Positions 39,790 through 48,903 of a stretch of DNA of 64,000 nucleotides are shown piece after piece. How positions within the stretch are numbered: position 1 is the stretch's first letter; every line of letters begins with the position of its first letter. The stretch lies in contig NZ_KE386949.1 in NCBI RefSeq assembly GCF_000429765.1, positions 510,815-574,814 of the forward strand, read 5' to 3'. The notes below the pieces were generated by a model that was given only the letters and a program-made list of their open reading frames with translations, did not search any database and was not told the origin of the DNA. A program made the translations under genes and the position numbers. Source of the stretch: Gemmobacter nectariphilus DSM 15620. GTDB taxonomy: Bacteria > Pseudomonadota > Alphaproteobacteria > Rhodobacterales > Rhodobacteraceae.

Positions 39790-39817
39790 AGCCTAACAAC
39801 CATTACGCGTTTTTCAA
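39790..39817 (-). promoter_or_regulatory. Candidate sigma-70 promoter of the repeat-protein operon
   Basis: On the minus strand, TTGAAA (39812-39817), a 16-base spacer and TAGGCT (39790-39795) form a plausible -35/-10 pair in an AT-rich stretch. Transcription would start about 30 bases before the GTG start codon at 39753. Confidence 0.5.
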
Positions 39818-39974
39818 ACAGAAAAATTTCCCGTCTTACAATTATTTTCGATCGACTATTCAACCATGGATAGAATAGAAAATACCCCACCTGCACGCGG
39901 CGTGAACGCCGAATGCTGATGGGGTCAACAACGCGGGCATCGTCCCGAATTCTCGCCGCCATGCGGCGAGTCAG

Positions 39975-40099
39975 GGTTCAGCCAATCAAAAGGCTGAGCC
40001 AAGACCGACTTTTTCGCAAGAACTCTGCGCGGCAATCGCTTTTCCGATCGGCCTTGCCCCATTCGCATGGCCCGGTCACAATAAGGCAAAGGCTGAACC
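39975..40099 (+). promoter_or_regulatory. Alternative stem segments in the fahA leader
   Basis: GGTTCAGCC (39975-39983) can pair with GGCTGAGCC (39992-40000, one G-T pair) across an 8-base loop, or perfectly with GGCTGAACC (40091-40099), which ends just before the fahA ribosome site (AAGGAAAG). Mutually exclusive pairings of this kind suggest a leader switch or a shared protein-binding half-site. Confidence 0.35.
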
Positions 40100-40114
40100 A
40101 AGTAAGGAAAGACG

Positions 40115-41374
40115 ATGCCCCTGATGCGCTCGTGGGTGCAAAGCGCCAATAGCCCCGACACCGACTTTCCGCTCAACAATCTTCCCTGCGGGGTCTTCTC
40201 GCGCAAGGACGAGGATCCGCGGTGCGGCGTTGCGATCGGGGACATGATCCTTGATGTCAGCGCGCTGGAAGAGGTGGGATTGCTGCGGCTTGCAGATGAA
40301 CCCGTGCTGGACGTGCCCTTCTGGAACGAGGTGATGGAACTTGGCCCCGACGCCTGGGCCCGGCTGCGCATTCTGCTGCTGGGGTTCCTGACCGAAGGGT
40401 CGGATGTCAAATCCCAGGTGGAACCCTATCTGGTGCCGCAGGCGGGCAGCCGGATGCACATGCCGTTCCTGGTCTCGGAGTATACCGATTTCTATGCCGG
40501 CAAGCATCACGCCTTCAATGTCGGCTCGATGTTTCGCGATCCGGACAATGCGCTGCCGGCCAACTGGCTGCATATCCCGATCGGCTACAATGGGCGCGCC
40601 TCCTCGGTTGTCGTCTCGGGCACCGATGTGCGCCGCCCGCTGGGGCAATTGAAACCGCCAGGCTCCGAAGGGCCGGTGTTCGGCGCCTCGCAGCGGTTCG
40701 ATTTCGAGCTGGAAATGGGCGCCGTGGTCGGCAAGGCGTCGGAGGGCATGGTCTCGGTGCCCGAGGCGGATACGATGATCTTTGGCTATGTGCTGCTGAA
40801 TGACTGGTCGGCGCGCGATATCCAGGCGTGGGAATATGTGCCGCTGGGCCCGTTTCAGGCCAAGGCGACCGCCACGACCATTTCGCCCTGGATCGTGATG
40901 AAGGCGGCGCTGGAACCCTTCCGCACCCCGACGCCTGCGCGTGAGGTGCCCTTGCTGCCCTACCTGCGCGAACCCGGCCCCATGCTGTATGACATCGCCC
41001 TGGAGGTGGCATTGGCCCCCGAGGGCAAGGCGGAAACGGTCATCAGCCGCACCAGCTATGCCGAGATGTATTATTCGGCCGCCCAGCAACTTGCGCATCA
41101 TACCAGCAGCGGCTGCGCGATGAATGTGGGCGATCTGCTGGGATCTGGCACCATCTCGGGCCCGGTCAGGGACAGCCGGGGCAGCCTGCTGGAACTGTCC
41201 TGGGGCGGGAAAGAGCCGCTGACGCTGGCGACGGGCGACGAACGCAGCTTCATCGCCGATGGCGATACCATCGTCCTGCGCGGCCATTGTCAGGGCGATG
41301 GCTATCGCATCGGCTTTGGCGAATGCCGCGGCAAGGTGGTCGCGGCGGCCACCCTTCCCGACTGGGCGCGCTGA
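40115..41374 (+). CDS. fahA: Fumarylacetoacetase
   Basis: This enzyme carries out the last step of tyrosine/homogentisate degradation, hydrolysing fumarylacetoacetate to fumarate and acetoacetate. The 419-residue protein has the full-length two-domain FAH architecture: FPLNNLPCGVFSRKDEDPRC at the N-terminus, SEYTDFYAGKHHAFNVGSMF (metal and catalytic His), FDFELEMGAVVG (acidic ligands) and NDWSARDIQAWEYVPLGPFQ. hmgA is not in the window. A AAGGAAAG site precedes the ATG. It heads a run of four overlapping or nearly contiguous genes. Confidence 0.96.
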   Translation: MPLMRSWVQSANSPDTDFPLNNLPCGVFSRKDEDPRCGVAIGDMILDVSALEEVGLLRLADEPVLDVPFWNEVMELGPDAWARLRILLLGFLTEGSDVKSQVEPYLVPQAGSRMHMPFLVSEYTDFYAGKHHAFNVGSMFRDPDNALPANWLHIPIGYNGRASSVVVSGTDVRRPLGQLKPPGSEGPVFGASQRFDFELEMGAVVGKASEGMVSVPEADTMIFGYVLLNDWSARDIQAWEYVPLGPFQAKATATTISPWIVMKAALEPFRTPTPAREVPLLPYLREPGPMLYDIALEVALAPEGKAETVISRTSYAEMYYSAAQQLAHHTSSGCAMNVGDLLGSGTISGPVRDSRGSLLELSWGGKEPLTLATGDERSFIADGDTIVLRGHCQGDGYRIGFGECRGKVVAAATLPDWAR

Positions 41375-41634
41375 TGGCCTGGGTCGGGCTGGCGGTGCAG
41401 GCAATCGTCTTCGCCGTCTGGGCCTGGCTGGTCTTTCGCGCCCTGTTCCAGCTGCGGGCGCGGGCGGTTGACCGCTCTGGCCGCGCCTTTCCTGGCCTTG
41501 CCGCAACGCTGGAGGCCTTTGGCGCCTTCCTGCGCGCGCCGGAATTCGCACACGAGCGCCGTCAGCTTGGCCTGGCAAGCGCCGCGCTGATCGTGATGAT
41601 GCTGATCAACCGAATGCTCTGGGTGCCCCGATGA
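41374..41634 (+). CDS. Small membrane protein of unknown function
   Basis: This 86-residue protein has an N-terminal membrane helix (GLAVQAIVFAVWAWLVFRAL), a basic middle and a C-terminal hydrophobic stretch (ASAALIVMMLINRMLW). No family is recognised. It starts within the fahA stop (TGATG) and overlaps the next gene by ATGA, so it is translationally coupled on both sides. This supports it as a real gene despite its size. Confidence 0.65.
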   Translation: MAWVGLAVQAIVFAVWAWLVFRALFQLRARAVDRSGRAFPGLAATLEAFGAFLRAPEFAHERRQLGLASAALIVMMLINRMLWVPR

Positions 41635-42872
41635 ATGAACCCTTGACTGCCGGGATTGCCGTCGTAGGGGGCGGTGTCGTCGGTCTGGCCTGCGCCTTGC
41701 GGCTGGCCAAGGCAGGGCACGAGGTGGTTCTGGTCGAGCCCGAAACGCCCGGCATGGGCGCCTCGTATGGCAATGCGGGCACCATCGCGGATTATGCGGT
41801 GATGCCGGTCGGAACGCCGGATGTGCTGAAATCGCTGCCCTCGCTGCTGTTTGACCGCAACTCGCCGCTGGCGATCCGGCGGGCGGCGATCCTGTCGCTC
41901 GCGCCATGGCTGATGCGATTCGCCTGGCAATCGCTGCCACATCGGGCGGCCGCCAATGCGGCGGCGCTGGCGACGCTGGTGTCGGATGCGGCGCCGCTGT
42001 GGGCCGAACTTGCCGCCGAGATCGGCGGCAGCGCCATCTTGCAACATCGCGGCGCGATCTACGTATTCGAGACCGCCGCCGCGCTGGCCGGGGCCGGGGC
42101 AGCGATGCAGGCGCGGCGCGATCTGGGGGTGACGGTCGATCTGATCGATTCGCAAGACCTTGCGGCGCTGGAGCCCGGTCTGCCGCCTGCGGCAGGCGGC
42201 GCGTTTTTCCCCAAGGCTCTGTTCCTGTCGGACCCCGGCCGCATGGTTGGCCTGCTGGCAAAGGCGGTGGCGGATGCAGGCGTGCCACATATCCGTGCGC
42301 GGGTCGATCGGCTGCGGCGCGGGCCGGATGGTGTTCATCTGTCGGGGCATGGGCTGCACCTGACCGCCCGCCGGGTGGTGATTGCCGCAGGTGCCCATTC
42401 GCGGGATCTGGCCTTGCAGGCAGGCGACCGGGTGCCGCTGGACACCGAGCGCGGCTATCATCTGGAATGGGACATGCCGGCCCCGCTGCTGTCGCGCCCC
42501 TGCTGCCCAACCTCGCGCGGGTTCTACCTGTGCCCGATGGAGGGGCGCCTGCGCGCTGCCGGAACGGTCGAGCTGGGCGGGCTGACCGCGCCGCCTTCGC
42601 CCCACCGGCTCGCCCGGCTGAACGAGGGGGTCAGCGCGTTCTTTCCCCAGCTGGGCGCGCCGTCGCGCAGCTGGATGGGGTTCCGCCCGTCCCTGCCCGA
42701 CAGCCTGCCGGTGATCGGACCCTCGGCCGAAGGGCCGGATGTGATTCACGCCTATGGTCATGGCCATATCGGGCTGACGCTGGCCCCTGTCACCGCCCGG
42801 CTGGTCGAATCGGTCGTTGCAGGCACCGCCCCGGACCGCGACATGCTGCCCATGCATCCGGGGCGGTTCTAG
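41631..42872 (+). CDS. FAD-dependent D-amino acid dehydrogenase-like oxidoreductase
   Basis: This 413-residue flavoprotein of the DadA/glycine-oxidase family has the N-terminal Rossmann motif IAVVGGGVVGLACALRLAKA, VVLVEPETPGMGASYGNAG (FAD ribose and G-A-S-x-x-N-A-G), TARRVVIAAGAHSRDLA and the C-terminal HAYGHGHIGLTLAPVTARLV. Enzymes of this type oxidise D-amino or secondary amino acids at the membrane and feed quinones. Substrate not predictable. Coupled to the small membrane protein by ATGA and followed after one base by an EamA transporter. Confidence 0.9.
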   Translation: MNEPLTAGIAVVGGGVVGLACALRLAKAGHEVVLVEPETPGMGASYGNAGTIADYAVMPVGTPDVLKSLPSLLFDRNSPLAIRRAAILSLAPWLMRFAWQSLPHRAAANAAALATLVSDAAPLWAELAAEIGGSAILQHRGAIYVFETAAALAGAGAAMQARRDLGVTVDLIDSQDLAALEPGLPPAAGGAFFPKALFLSDPGRMVGLLAKAVADAGVPHIRARVDRLRRGPDGVHLSGHGLHLTARRVVIAAGAHSRDLALQAGDRVPLDTERGYHLEWDMPAPLLSRPCCPTSRGFYLCPMEGRLRAAGTVELGGLTAPPSPHRLARLNEGVSAFFPQLGAPSRSWMGFRPSLPDSLPVIGPSAEGPDVIHAYGHGHIGLTLAPVTARLVESVVAGTAPDRDMLPMHPGRF

Positions 42873-42873
42873 G

Positions 42874-43692
42874 ATGCGGCTTTTGCTGCTAACGGCGCTG
42901 GCCATGACGGCCTTTGCCGCGAATTCGCTGCTGAACCGGGCAGCTGTCGGGTCGGGGCTGGTCGATCCCTTTACCTTTGCGGCGATCCGGGTCGCCTCGG
43001 GCGCGGCGGTGCTTCTGGTGCTGGTGCGGCTGCGGTCAAGGCCGCTGCCCTGGCGCGGGCGGCTGGTGCCGGTGCTGGCCCTGACCACCTATATGCTGGG
43101 CTTTTCAGCGGCCTATCTGGGGCTTGCTGCCGGAACGGGGGCGTTGATCCTGTTCGGGACCGTGCAGGTGACCATGTTCACCGGGGCGCTGCGGGCGGGC
43201 GAATCGCTGCCCATGCGGCGCTGGATCGGGGCGGGGCTGGCGCTGACCGGGCTGGCGGCCCTGCTGCTGCCGGGCGCGGGTGCCGTGCCCGCCTTGCCCC
43301 CGGCACTGGCCATGGTGGCGGCCGGTATCGGCTGGGGCATCTATTCGCTGTCCGGCCGTGGGGGCACCGATCCGCTGGCGGCGACGGCGGCGAATTTCAC
43401 GCTCGCCCTGCCGCTTGTCCTGCTGCCGCTGCTGGCCAGCGCACCGCAGGTGGACCCTGCGGGCATTGCGCTGGCCGTGGCCTCGGGGGCGATTGCCTCG
43501 GGCCTTGGCTATGCGTTGTGGTTCGCCGTGGTGCCGCAACTGGGCGCCGCCCGGGCGGCGGTGGCGCAACTGTCGGTGCCGGTCATCGCGCTGGCCGGCG
43601 GCGCCCTGCTGCTGGCAGAGATGCCGCGCCCTGCAGTGATTCTGGCCGCCCTGCTGGTGCTGGCCGGCGTCGCGCTGGCGGCGCGGCGCTAG
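42874..43692 (+). CDS. EamA/DMT family transporter
   Basis: This 272-residue membrane protein starts MRLLLLTALAMTAFAANSLL with the N-R-A segment typical of EamA proteins. It has about ten hydrophobic helices ending LVLAGVALAARR. One base separates it from the dehydrogenase gene, so uptake or export of an amino acid handled by that enzyme is plausible. Its TAG stop shares CTAG with the stop of the convergent small membrane protein. Confidence 0.87.
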   Translation: MRLLLLTALAMTAFAANSLLNRAAVGSGLVDPFTFAAIRVASGAAVLLVLVRLRSRPLPWRGRLVPVLALTTYMLGFSAAYLGLAAGTGALILFGTVQVTMFTGALRAGESLPMRRWIGAGLALTGLAALLLPGAGAVPALPPALAMVAAGIGWGIYSLSGRGGTDPLAATAANFTLALPLVLLPLLASAPQVDPAGIALAVASGAIASGLGYALWFAVVPQLGAARAAVAQLSVPVIALAGGALLLAEMPRPAVILAALLVLAGVALAARR

Positions 43693-43868
43693 CCCGCCAG
43701 TTGCCGGGCAATCGCCCAGGACACCGGGATCGCCACCACAAAGCCGATGGCGGCCCCGATCAGGATGGGTTGCAGCGTGTCAAAGCCGGTGGTCAGGGCG
43801 ATCACGACGCCAATGCCCATCAGGGTCGTCGCCACCATCGAAAATATCGTCATCATCAGACGTGTCAT
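43689..43868 (-). CDS. Small two-helix membrane protein, often labelled CTP synthetase
   Basis: This 59-residue protein starts MTRLMMTIFSMVATTLMGIG and has two membrane helices joined by TGFDTLQ. It ends SWAIARQLAG. Homologues in Rhodobacteraceae are commonly named CTP synthetase in databases, which must be a naming error because nothing resembles PyrG. The conserved length suggests a genuine membrane microprotein. The stop overlaps that of the convergent EamA gene at CTAG. The longer reading to 43907 lacks a ribosome site. Confidence 0.65.
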   Translation of the reverse strand: MTRLMMTIFSMVATTLMGIGVVIALTTGFDTLQPILIGAAIGFVVAIPVSWAIARQLAG

Positions 43869-43951
43869 CAAAGCACCTTCGCAATCAGCGCGTCCGGGAC
43901 TGGACATACCCGTTCCGACGCCTGCCTGCCTTGATCCGCATCAACCTTGCG

Positions 43952-44443
43952 TCATCCGGCCAGCCGGCGCACCGCATCCTTGAGCCGCGCCGTCTTGTCG
44001 CCCGCAGGCTGCCACAGCACCTGCCCCTGCCAAAAGGCAAACAACAGCGCCGCCCCCTCGCGCCCCTTGGCGCCGCCGCCCAGACGCAAGGCAAGCTCGG
44101 CCTCGACCCGGGCGCGCCAGTGGGCGGCACGGTCAGGATCGGCGGCGACGGGTGGCACATCCAGCCCGCCAAGCGCCTTGAGCAGCGCAACCGCGCCCTT
44201 CGGTCCCGGGCCGGCCGCAGCAACGGCCGATTCGGTCGCGGCCTCGATCCGGTCCCAGACGCCTTTGCGCGCGTCTGCGATCATGCCCGCGACGGTGCCA
44301 TGCCGCTCGGCCAGTGACGAGGCCGCAAGGCCGACGCGCGCGGCAACGGCGGAAAAGGTCACGGCCTTTTCCCCCTTGCTGCGGATCAGGGCCAGCACGG
44401 CGGCATGGACGGTTTCATCAGGAACGCTGCGAGGTCTGGCCAT
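43952..44443 (-). CDS. TetR-family transcriptional regulator
   Basis: This 163-residue regulator has an N-terminal helix-turn-helix (AVLALIRSKGEKAVTFSAVA followed by ARVGLAASSLAERHG) in the usual TetR position, and an all-helical ligand domain ending KDAVRRLAG. The recognition helix has Ser-Leu-Ala-Glu-Arg-His in place of the common V-x-x-x-Y-Y-H-F, so it is divergent. It is shorter than the ~190-residue average. Targets are unknown; a divergent target is not evident because both flanking genes run the same way. Confidence 0.8.
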   Translation of the reverse strand: MARPRSVPDETVHAAVLALIRSKGEKAVTFSAVAARVGLAASSLAERHGTVAGMIADARKGVWDRIEAATESAVAAAGPGPKGAVALLKALGGLDVPPVAADPDRAAHWRARVEAELALRLGGGAKGREGAALLFAFWQGQVLWQPAGDKTARLKDAVRRLAG

Positions 44444-44481
44444 GGTGCCAGAATAACGCGCGGGGCCGGGCTGGAAAGGGG

Positions 44482-45102
44482 TCAGTTGCGCGGCGGGCGC
44501 GGGCGATAGGCCGGAAGGCTCCAGCCAAAGGCCAGCGATCCGGCGCGCAGCGCAAAGGTCACGACGGCACAGGCCAGCAAGGCCAGCGGCTGCGGCACAC
44601 CGGCATAGGGCGCAACCAGGGCCGCGATCCCCCCGGCCAGCGCACAGGTTGCGTAAAGCTCGCCCTTTTTCAGCACCAGGGGCACCTCGTTGCAGACCAC
44701 ATCGCGCATCAGGCCGCCCATGGCGCCAGTGACGACACCGGCGACCAGCACGATGGGCCAGGGCTGCCCCTGTTGCAGGGCAATCCCGACGCCTGCCGGA
44801 ACAGCCACCGCCAGGGCCAGCGCATCCAGCCAGGTCAGCGCCCGGATGCGGCTTTCAAGCAGATGCGCGGTGAAGAACACCACCAGCGCCGCCACCGTGG
44901 TCAGCCCCAGATAGCGCGGGTCGGCCACCCAGAGCACCGTGCGATCCAGCAGCAGATCGCGCACCGTCCCGCCCCCCACCGCCGTCAGACTGGCAATGAA
45001 GATGAAGCCGACCGCATCCAGCTGCGCGCGAGACGCCGCCAGACCGCCGGTCAGGGCAAAGACGAAGACGGCAGCCATATCCAGAAGCGCGGTAAGCGTC
45101 AT
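44482..45102 (-). CDS. TRIC/UPF0126-family membrane protein
   Basis: This 206-residue protein has seven hydrophobic helices in two related halves: [20 protein letters not shown] with [17 protein letters not shown] in the first, and [20 protein letters not shown] in the second. The G-G-G-x-x-R-D and G-G-x-x-R-D motifs define the family, whose characterised members are trimeric cation channels with glycine-specific or K+ transport proposed. It is coupled to rnhA by an ATGA overlap, a pairing without obvious functional logic. Confidence 0.9.
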   Translation of the reverse strand: MTLTALLDMAAVFVFALTGGLAASRAQLDAVGFIFIASLTAVGGGTVRDLLLDRTVLWVADPRYLGLTTVAALVVFFTAHLLESRIRALTWLDALALAVAVPAGVGIALQQGQPWPIVLVAGVVTGAMGGLMRDVVCNEVPLVLKKGELYATCALAGGIAALVAPYAGVPQPLALLACAVVTFALRAGSLAFGWSLPAYRPRPPRN

Positions 45103-45563
45103 GGCCCCTTGCCCGGTTTGAAGGGGGCCATTCCGGCACGGGCAAGCGCGTCGGCGCGCTCGTTCTCCTCGTGCCCGGCATGGCCCTTGATCCATTTCCA
45201 CGCGACCTGATGGCGGGCCTGCGCGATATCCAGCCGCTGCCACAGATCGACATTCTTGACCGGCTTCTTGTCGGCGGTGCGCCAGCCGTTGCGCTTCCAG
45301 CCGTGGAGCCAGCCGGTGACGCCGTTCTTCACATAGGCGCTGTCGGTGACGATGGTCAGGCTGGAAGGACGCTCCAGCGTTTCCAGCGCGGTGATCGCGG
45401 CCAGAAGTTCCATGCGGTTGTTGGTGGTATCCGGCTCGCCGCCCGAAAGCTCACGCTCCTTGAGGATCGTCTCGCCCTCGCGCGCGATCAGCAGGACCCC
45501 CCAGCCGCCGGGGCCAGGATTGCCGGAGCAAGCTCCGTCGGTATAGGCGATCAGCTCGGGCAT
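45099..45563 (-). CDS. rnhA: Ribonuclease HI
   Basis: RNase HI removes RNA from RNA-DNA hybrids. The 154-residue protein has all active-site elements: [17 protein letters not shown] (first Asp), [16 protein letters not shown] (Glu), [15 protein letters not shown] (Asp) and [17 protein letters not shown] (His and last Asp). It also has the basic handle [16 protein letters not shown] that binds the hybrid. The length is typical of bacterial RNase HI. The start [10 protein letters not shown] at 45563 is the family start, and the intergenic repeat lies upstream. Confidence 0.96.
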   Translation of the reverse strand: MPELIAYTDGACSGNPGPGGWGVLLIAREGETILKERELSGGEPDTTNNRMELLAAITALETLERPSSLTIVTDSAYVKNGVTGWLHGWKRNGWRTADKKPVKNVDLWQRLDIAQARHQVAWKWIKGHAGHEENERADALARAGMAPFKPGKGP

Positions 45564-45625
45564 GGGCGGTCCTGTGCGGCGGGTTTTCGGGTGCTTACCC
45601 CCGGCGGGCCGCAAAGGCCAGAGCG

Positions 45626-45704
45626 GCGAAAGGGGGCTTCACGCCCCCGCCGGCCGTTCCGGCCGACTCCCCCGTGGGATATTTGGATCAAGGCGAAAGG
45701 GCGC
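45626..45704 (-). repeat. Intergenic AAATATCC-hairpin element, copy G
   Basis: Read on the minus strand it gives GCCCTTTCGCCTTGATCC, core AAATATCCCACGGGGG and hairpin GGGGGC-GTGAA-GCCCCC (45632-45648). It lies between the protease gene and rnhA, oriented with them. Confidence 0.75.
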
Positions 45705-45711
45705 AGGCGGT

Positions 45712-47094
45712 TCAGACGCGGAAGCGCAGGCGCATCGGCTGGCCGCGCCGCACGAGGTCGATGGACCAGCTGCGGCCTGCATTGGCGGCCGCTGCTGCGA
45801 CATCGGCGGGGGTCGCGATCCGCGCGCCATTGATCGACAGCAGGATATCGCCCGCCTGAAGGCCGGCCTGCGCGGCCCAGGCGGCAGAGGCAAGGACCGC
45901 GACCCCCTCGGCCTGAAGCGGCAGGTCCAGCTCGGCAATGACGGCGGGGTTGATCCGCGCGACCTCCAGCCCTTCGAGCACGCTGCCAGAGCCGATCTTG
46001 CGGGTATCGCGGGCCGGCTGCTCGGGCGGGGCAATCAGTTGCACGGTGGCGCTGCGCGGCTTGCCCTTGTGCAGATAGTCCACTGCCACCGCTGCCCCCA
46101 CGCCATGCGAGGACATGCGAAAGATCATCTCGGCCGGAGAATTCACCGGCGCGCCGGCCAGACGCAGCACCACATCGCCCGCCACCAGACCGCCGGCCGC
46201 GAAGGGGCTTGCCGGGTGCAGTTCCGACAGGATCACCCCTTCGGGAACGGCCAGGCCCAGCCCCTCGGCCAGGGCGCCGTCCACGGCCTGGCCACTGACA
46301 CCGGCCCAGGGCCGCTGAAAGCGGCTGGCGCCAGCCTCGGCCTGCGCCACGACCGCGCGCACGAGGTTCGACGGAATCGCGAAGCCAACCCCATTCGATC
46401 CGCCCGACTGGGTCAGGATCGCCGTGTTGATCCCGACAAGCCGCCCTTCGGCATCGACCAGCGCACCGCCCGAATTGCCCGGATTGATCGCGGCATCGGT
46501 CTGCAGGAAATAGCCATGGCCGTCGCCCACTGAAATCGACGACCGCGCCAGCGCCGAGATGATGCCCATGCTGACCGTCTGGCCGATCCCGAACGGATTG
46601 CCGATCGCCAGCACCAGATCGCCCACCTCGACCCCGTCGCTATCGCGGAATGGCAGGACCGGCAGGTCGGCAGCATCCTTGAGGCGCAGGACGGCCAGAT
46701 CGTTGACCTGGTCGGCCAGCACCACTTCGGCCTTGAACTCGCGCTTGTCGGTCAGGACCACGGTGATATCGGTCGCTGCCTCGACGACATGGTAGTTCGA
46801 AACCACCAGACCGCCAGCCGCAACGATCACGCCAGAGCCAAGCGAGTTCTGCACCTCGGGCCGCGTCTCGCCGAAATCGCGAAACAGCTGGCCAAAGAAC
46901 GGATCGCCGGCAAAGGGGCTGACGCGGCTTTCGACCACGCGGGTTGCATAGATGTTGACCACTGCGGGCGCCGCCGCCTTGACCACCGGGGCAAAGCTGA
47001 GGCTGATCTCGGTCTTCGACAACGGAGCGCGGACTTCGGCGAAAACGGGGGTCGCGGCAAGCGCAGCGGCCAGCAGGATGGCAAGGCGGGTCAT
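45712..47094 (-). CDS. Periplasmic trypsin-like protease, DegQ/HtrA type
   Basis: This 460-residue envelope quality-control protease has a signal peptide (MTRLAILLAAALAATPVFAE). The serine-protease domain carries VVSNYHVVEAA (His), VNDLAVLRLKD (Asp) and AINPGNSGGALVD (Ser). Two PDZ domains follow, the first around GVILSELHPASPFAAGGL and the second around AAQAGLQAGDILLSINGARI. A LFRDFG-type stretch in the LA loop region is present. The length fits DegQ-like members. It lies beyond the ribosomal operon terminator and is thus a separate unit. Confidence 0.94.
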   Translation of the reverse strand: MTRLAILLAAALAATPVFAEVRAPLSKTEISLSFAPVVKAAAPAVVNIYATRVVESRVSPFAGDPFFGQLFRDFGETRPEVQNSLGSGVIVAAGGLVVSNYHVVEAATDITVVLTDKREFKAEVVLADQVNDLAVLRLKDAADLPVLPFRDSDGVEVGDLVLAIGNPFGIGQTVSMGIISALARSSISVGDGHGYFLQTDAAINPGNSGGALVDAEGRLVGINTAILTQSGGSNGVGFAIPSNLVRAVVAQAEAGASRFQRPWAGVSGQAVDGALAEGLGLAVPEGVILSELHPASPFAAGGLVAGDVVLRLAGAPVNSPAEMIFRMSSHGVGAAVAVDYLHKGKPRSATVQLIAPPEQPARDTRKIGSGSVLEGLEVARINPAVIAELDLPLQAEGVAVLASAAWAAQAGLQAGDILLSINGARIATPADVAAAAANAGRSWSIDLVRRGQPMRLRFRV

Positions 47095-47160
47095 GGAACC
47101 TCCGGCAAGCGACACGGCCGGTATGGGCCGCGGCGCCGCACCATGCAAGCACCGGAACGC

Positions 47161-47186
47161 AAAAGGCCCGCCGTGGGGCGGGCCTT
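47161..47186 (-). terminator. Intrinsic terminator of the alpha (rplQ) operon
   Basis: On the minus strand a perfect 10-bp stem AAGGCCCGCC/GGCGGGCCTT with loop CCAC is followed by TTGC, giving CCTTTTGC at the 3' side. It starts 23 bases after the rplQ stop. It ends the ribosomal protein transcript before the protease gene. Confidence 0.85.
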
Positions 47187-47208
47187 GGCGGTAAACCATG
47201 CGCGAGGA

Positions 47209-47628
47209 TCAGTCCTCGGCGGCTTCCTCGGCTTCGACGCGGGCGCGGTCAGCAGCGCCTTTGGCCGACGGGTCGCGGTCGACGAATTCGATGATCGCCA
47301 TCGGCGCCATGTCGCCATAGCGGAAGCCGGCTTTCAGAACGCGGATATAGCCACCCTGACGTTCCTTGTAGCGCGGGCCCAGGATTTCGAACAGGCGCTT
47401 GACCAGACGCTCTTCCTTGAGCTGGGCCGAGGCCTGACGGCGGGCGTGCAGATCGCCGCGCTTGGCCAGCGTGATCAGCTTTTCGACGATCGGGCGCAGT
47501 TCTTTCGCCTTGGGCAGGGTCGTCTTGATCTGCTCGTGCTCGATCAGCGAGCCAGCCATGTTGGCGAACAGCGCCTTGCGGTGTTCGTGGGTGCGGTTCA
47601 GGCGGCGGTAGCCACGGGCGTGACGCAT
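47209..47628 (-). CDS. rplQ: 50S ribosomal protein L17
   Basis: L17 lies at the polypeptide exit tunnel region of the 50S subunit. The 139-residue protein starts [20 protein letters not shown] and contains [39 protein letters not shown] and a [18 protein letters not shown] core. An acidic C-terminal tail ([12 protein letters not shown]) is present, as in other alphaproteobacteria. It is the last gene of the alpha operon, after rpoA, and is followed by a strong terminator. Confidence 0.97.
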   Translation of the reverse strand: MRHARGYRRLNRTHEHRKALFANMAGSLIEHEQIKTTLPKAKELRPIVEKLITLAKRGDLHARRQASAQLKEERLVKRLFEILGPRYKERQGGYIRVLKAGFRYGDMAPMAIIEFVDRDPSAKGAADRARVEAEEAAED

Positions 47629-47770
47629 GATGGTCTCCTTACGTCTTTTGCTTTGTCTTGCGCCCCGTGCGTGCGGCGCGCTTCGTTGGGGCGGGATTGC
47701 CCAGGGTTTCCCGGCACAGAGCCAGCATTGGTCCAGGGGCGTCTAGACGGCGCCCCCGGGAAAGGCAAGA

Positions 47771-48787
47771 TCAGAACTGATCTTCGAAGCGCTTGGCCAG
47801 ATCCTCGATGTTCTCCGGCGGCCAATCCTCGACTTCCATGCCAAGGTGCAGGCCCATGCCCGCCAGAACTTCCTTGATCTCGTTGAGCGACTTGCGGCCG
47901 AAGTTCGGGGTGCGCAGCATCTCGGCTTCGGTTTTCTGGATCAGATCGCCGATATAGACGATGTTGTCGTTCTTCAGGCAGTTCGCCGAACGCACCGACA
48001 GTTCCAGCTCGTCGACCTTCTTGAGCAGGAGCGGGTTGAACTCCAGCCCGGTGTCGATTTCGCCGGCCTTGGCCGATTCGGGTTCGTCGAAGTTGACGAA
48101 GATCGACAGCTGGTCTTGGAGGATGCGGGCAGCATAGGCCACCGCGTCATCCGGCGTCAGCGAGCCGTCGGTTTCGATCTTCATCGTCAGCTTGTCATAG
48201 TCCAGCACCTGGCCCTCGCGGGTGGGCTGCACTTCGTAGCTGACCTTCTTGACCGGCGAATAGATCGCGTCGATCGGGATCAGGCCGATGGGCGCGTCTT
48301 CGGGCCGGTTCTTGTCGGCCGAGACATAGCCCTTGCCGGTGTTCACGGTCAGTTCCATGAACACGTCGGCGCCTTCGTCCAGGTGGCAGATCACATGATC
48401 CTTGTTCAGGATGGTGATGCCATTGGTTTCCGAAATGTCGCCAGCGGTCACGATGCCCGGGCCCTTGGCCGAAATCGACAGGCGCTTCGGCCCTTCGACT
48501 TCCATCTTGATCGCGACGCCCTTGAGGTTCAGCACGATGTCGGTGACGTCTTCACGCACACCTGCCACCGAGGAGAACTCGTGCAGCACGTTGTCGATCT
48601 GGACCGAGGTGATGGCGGCGCCTTGCAGCGAGGACATCAGGACGCGGCGCAGGGCGTTGCCCAGCGTCAGACCAAAGCCACGCTCCAGCGGCTCGGCCAC
48701 CACGGTCGCCACGCGCGCCGCGTCGGCACCCGGTTTGACCTCGAGCTGTTGCGGCTTGATGAGTTCCTGCCAGTTCTTGTGGATCAT
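47771..48787 (-). CDS. rpoA: RNA polymerase alpha subunit
   Basis: Alpha dimerises to nucleate RNA polymerase assembly, and its C-terminal domain contacts UP elements and activators. The 338-residue protein begins [17 protein letters not shown]. The N-terminal domain has [20 protein letters not shown], and the C-terminal domain [20 protein letters not shown] followed by [18 protein letters not shown]. The start at 48787 has GGAGG eight bases upstream; the ATG at 48802 would add MEATR and lies before that site. It stands between rpsK and rplQ as usual. Confidence 0.98.
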   Translation of the reverse strand: MIHKNWQELIKPQQLEVKPGADAARVATVVAEPLERGFGLTLGNALRRVLMSSLQGAAITSVQIDNVLHEFSSVAGVREDVTDIVLNLKGVAIKMEVEGPKRLSISAKGPGIVTAGDISETNGITILNKDHVICHLDEGADVFMELTVNTGKGYVSADKNRPEDAPIGLIPIDAIYSPVKKVSYEVQPTREGQVLDYDKLTMKIETDGSLTPDDAVAYAARILQDQLSIFVNFDEPESAKAGEIDTGLEFNPLLLKKVDELELSVRSANCLKNDNIVYIGDLIQKTEAEMLRTPNFGRKSLNEIKEVLAGMGLHLGMEVEDWPPENIEDLAKRFEDQF

Positions 48788-48903
48788 GCGTGTCGCCTCC
48801 ATACCTGCCTGCCGTCCATGTCCCTAAACGGCAGACGCCCGAGGGTCGTAGTAATGCGTATGGGCCGCGCCCGAAGGCACGGCCCTGAGTGGTTTGCCGG
48901 GGA

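Larger units (their letters stand above)
39754..40114. other. AT-rich divergent intergenic region
   Basis: These 361 bases separate the repeat-protein gene from fahA. The left half is clearly AT-rich compared with the rest of the window and holds the candidate minus-strand promoter. The right half holds a set of complementary 9-base segments upstream of fahA. A 74-codon minus-strand reading frame covering 39738-39962 has no ribosome site or recognisable protein and is not called. Confidence 0.7.

Noticed and set aside
39738-39962. 74-codon minus-strand frame upstream of the repeat protein
   Set aside because: It covers the likely promoter, has no ribosome site and no recognisable protein features.
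43689-43868. CTP synthetase
   Set aside because: A 59-residue two-helix membrane protein cannot be PyrG; the name used in databases is an error.
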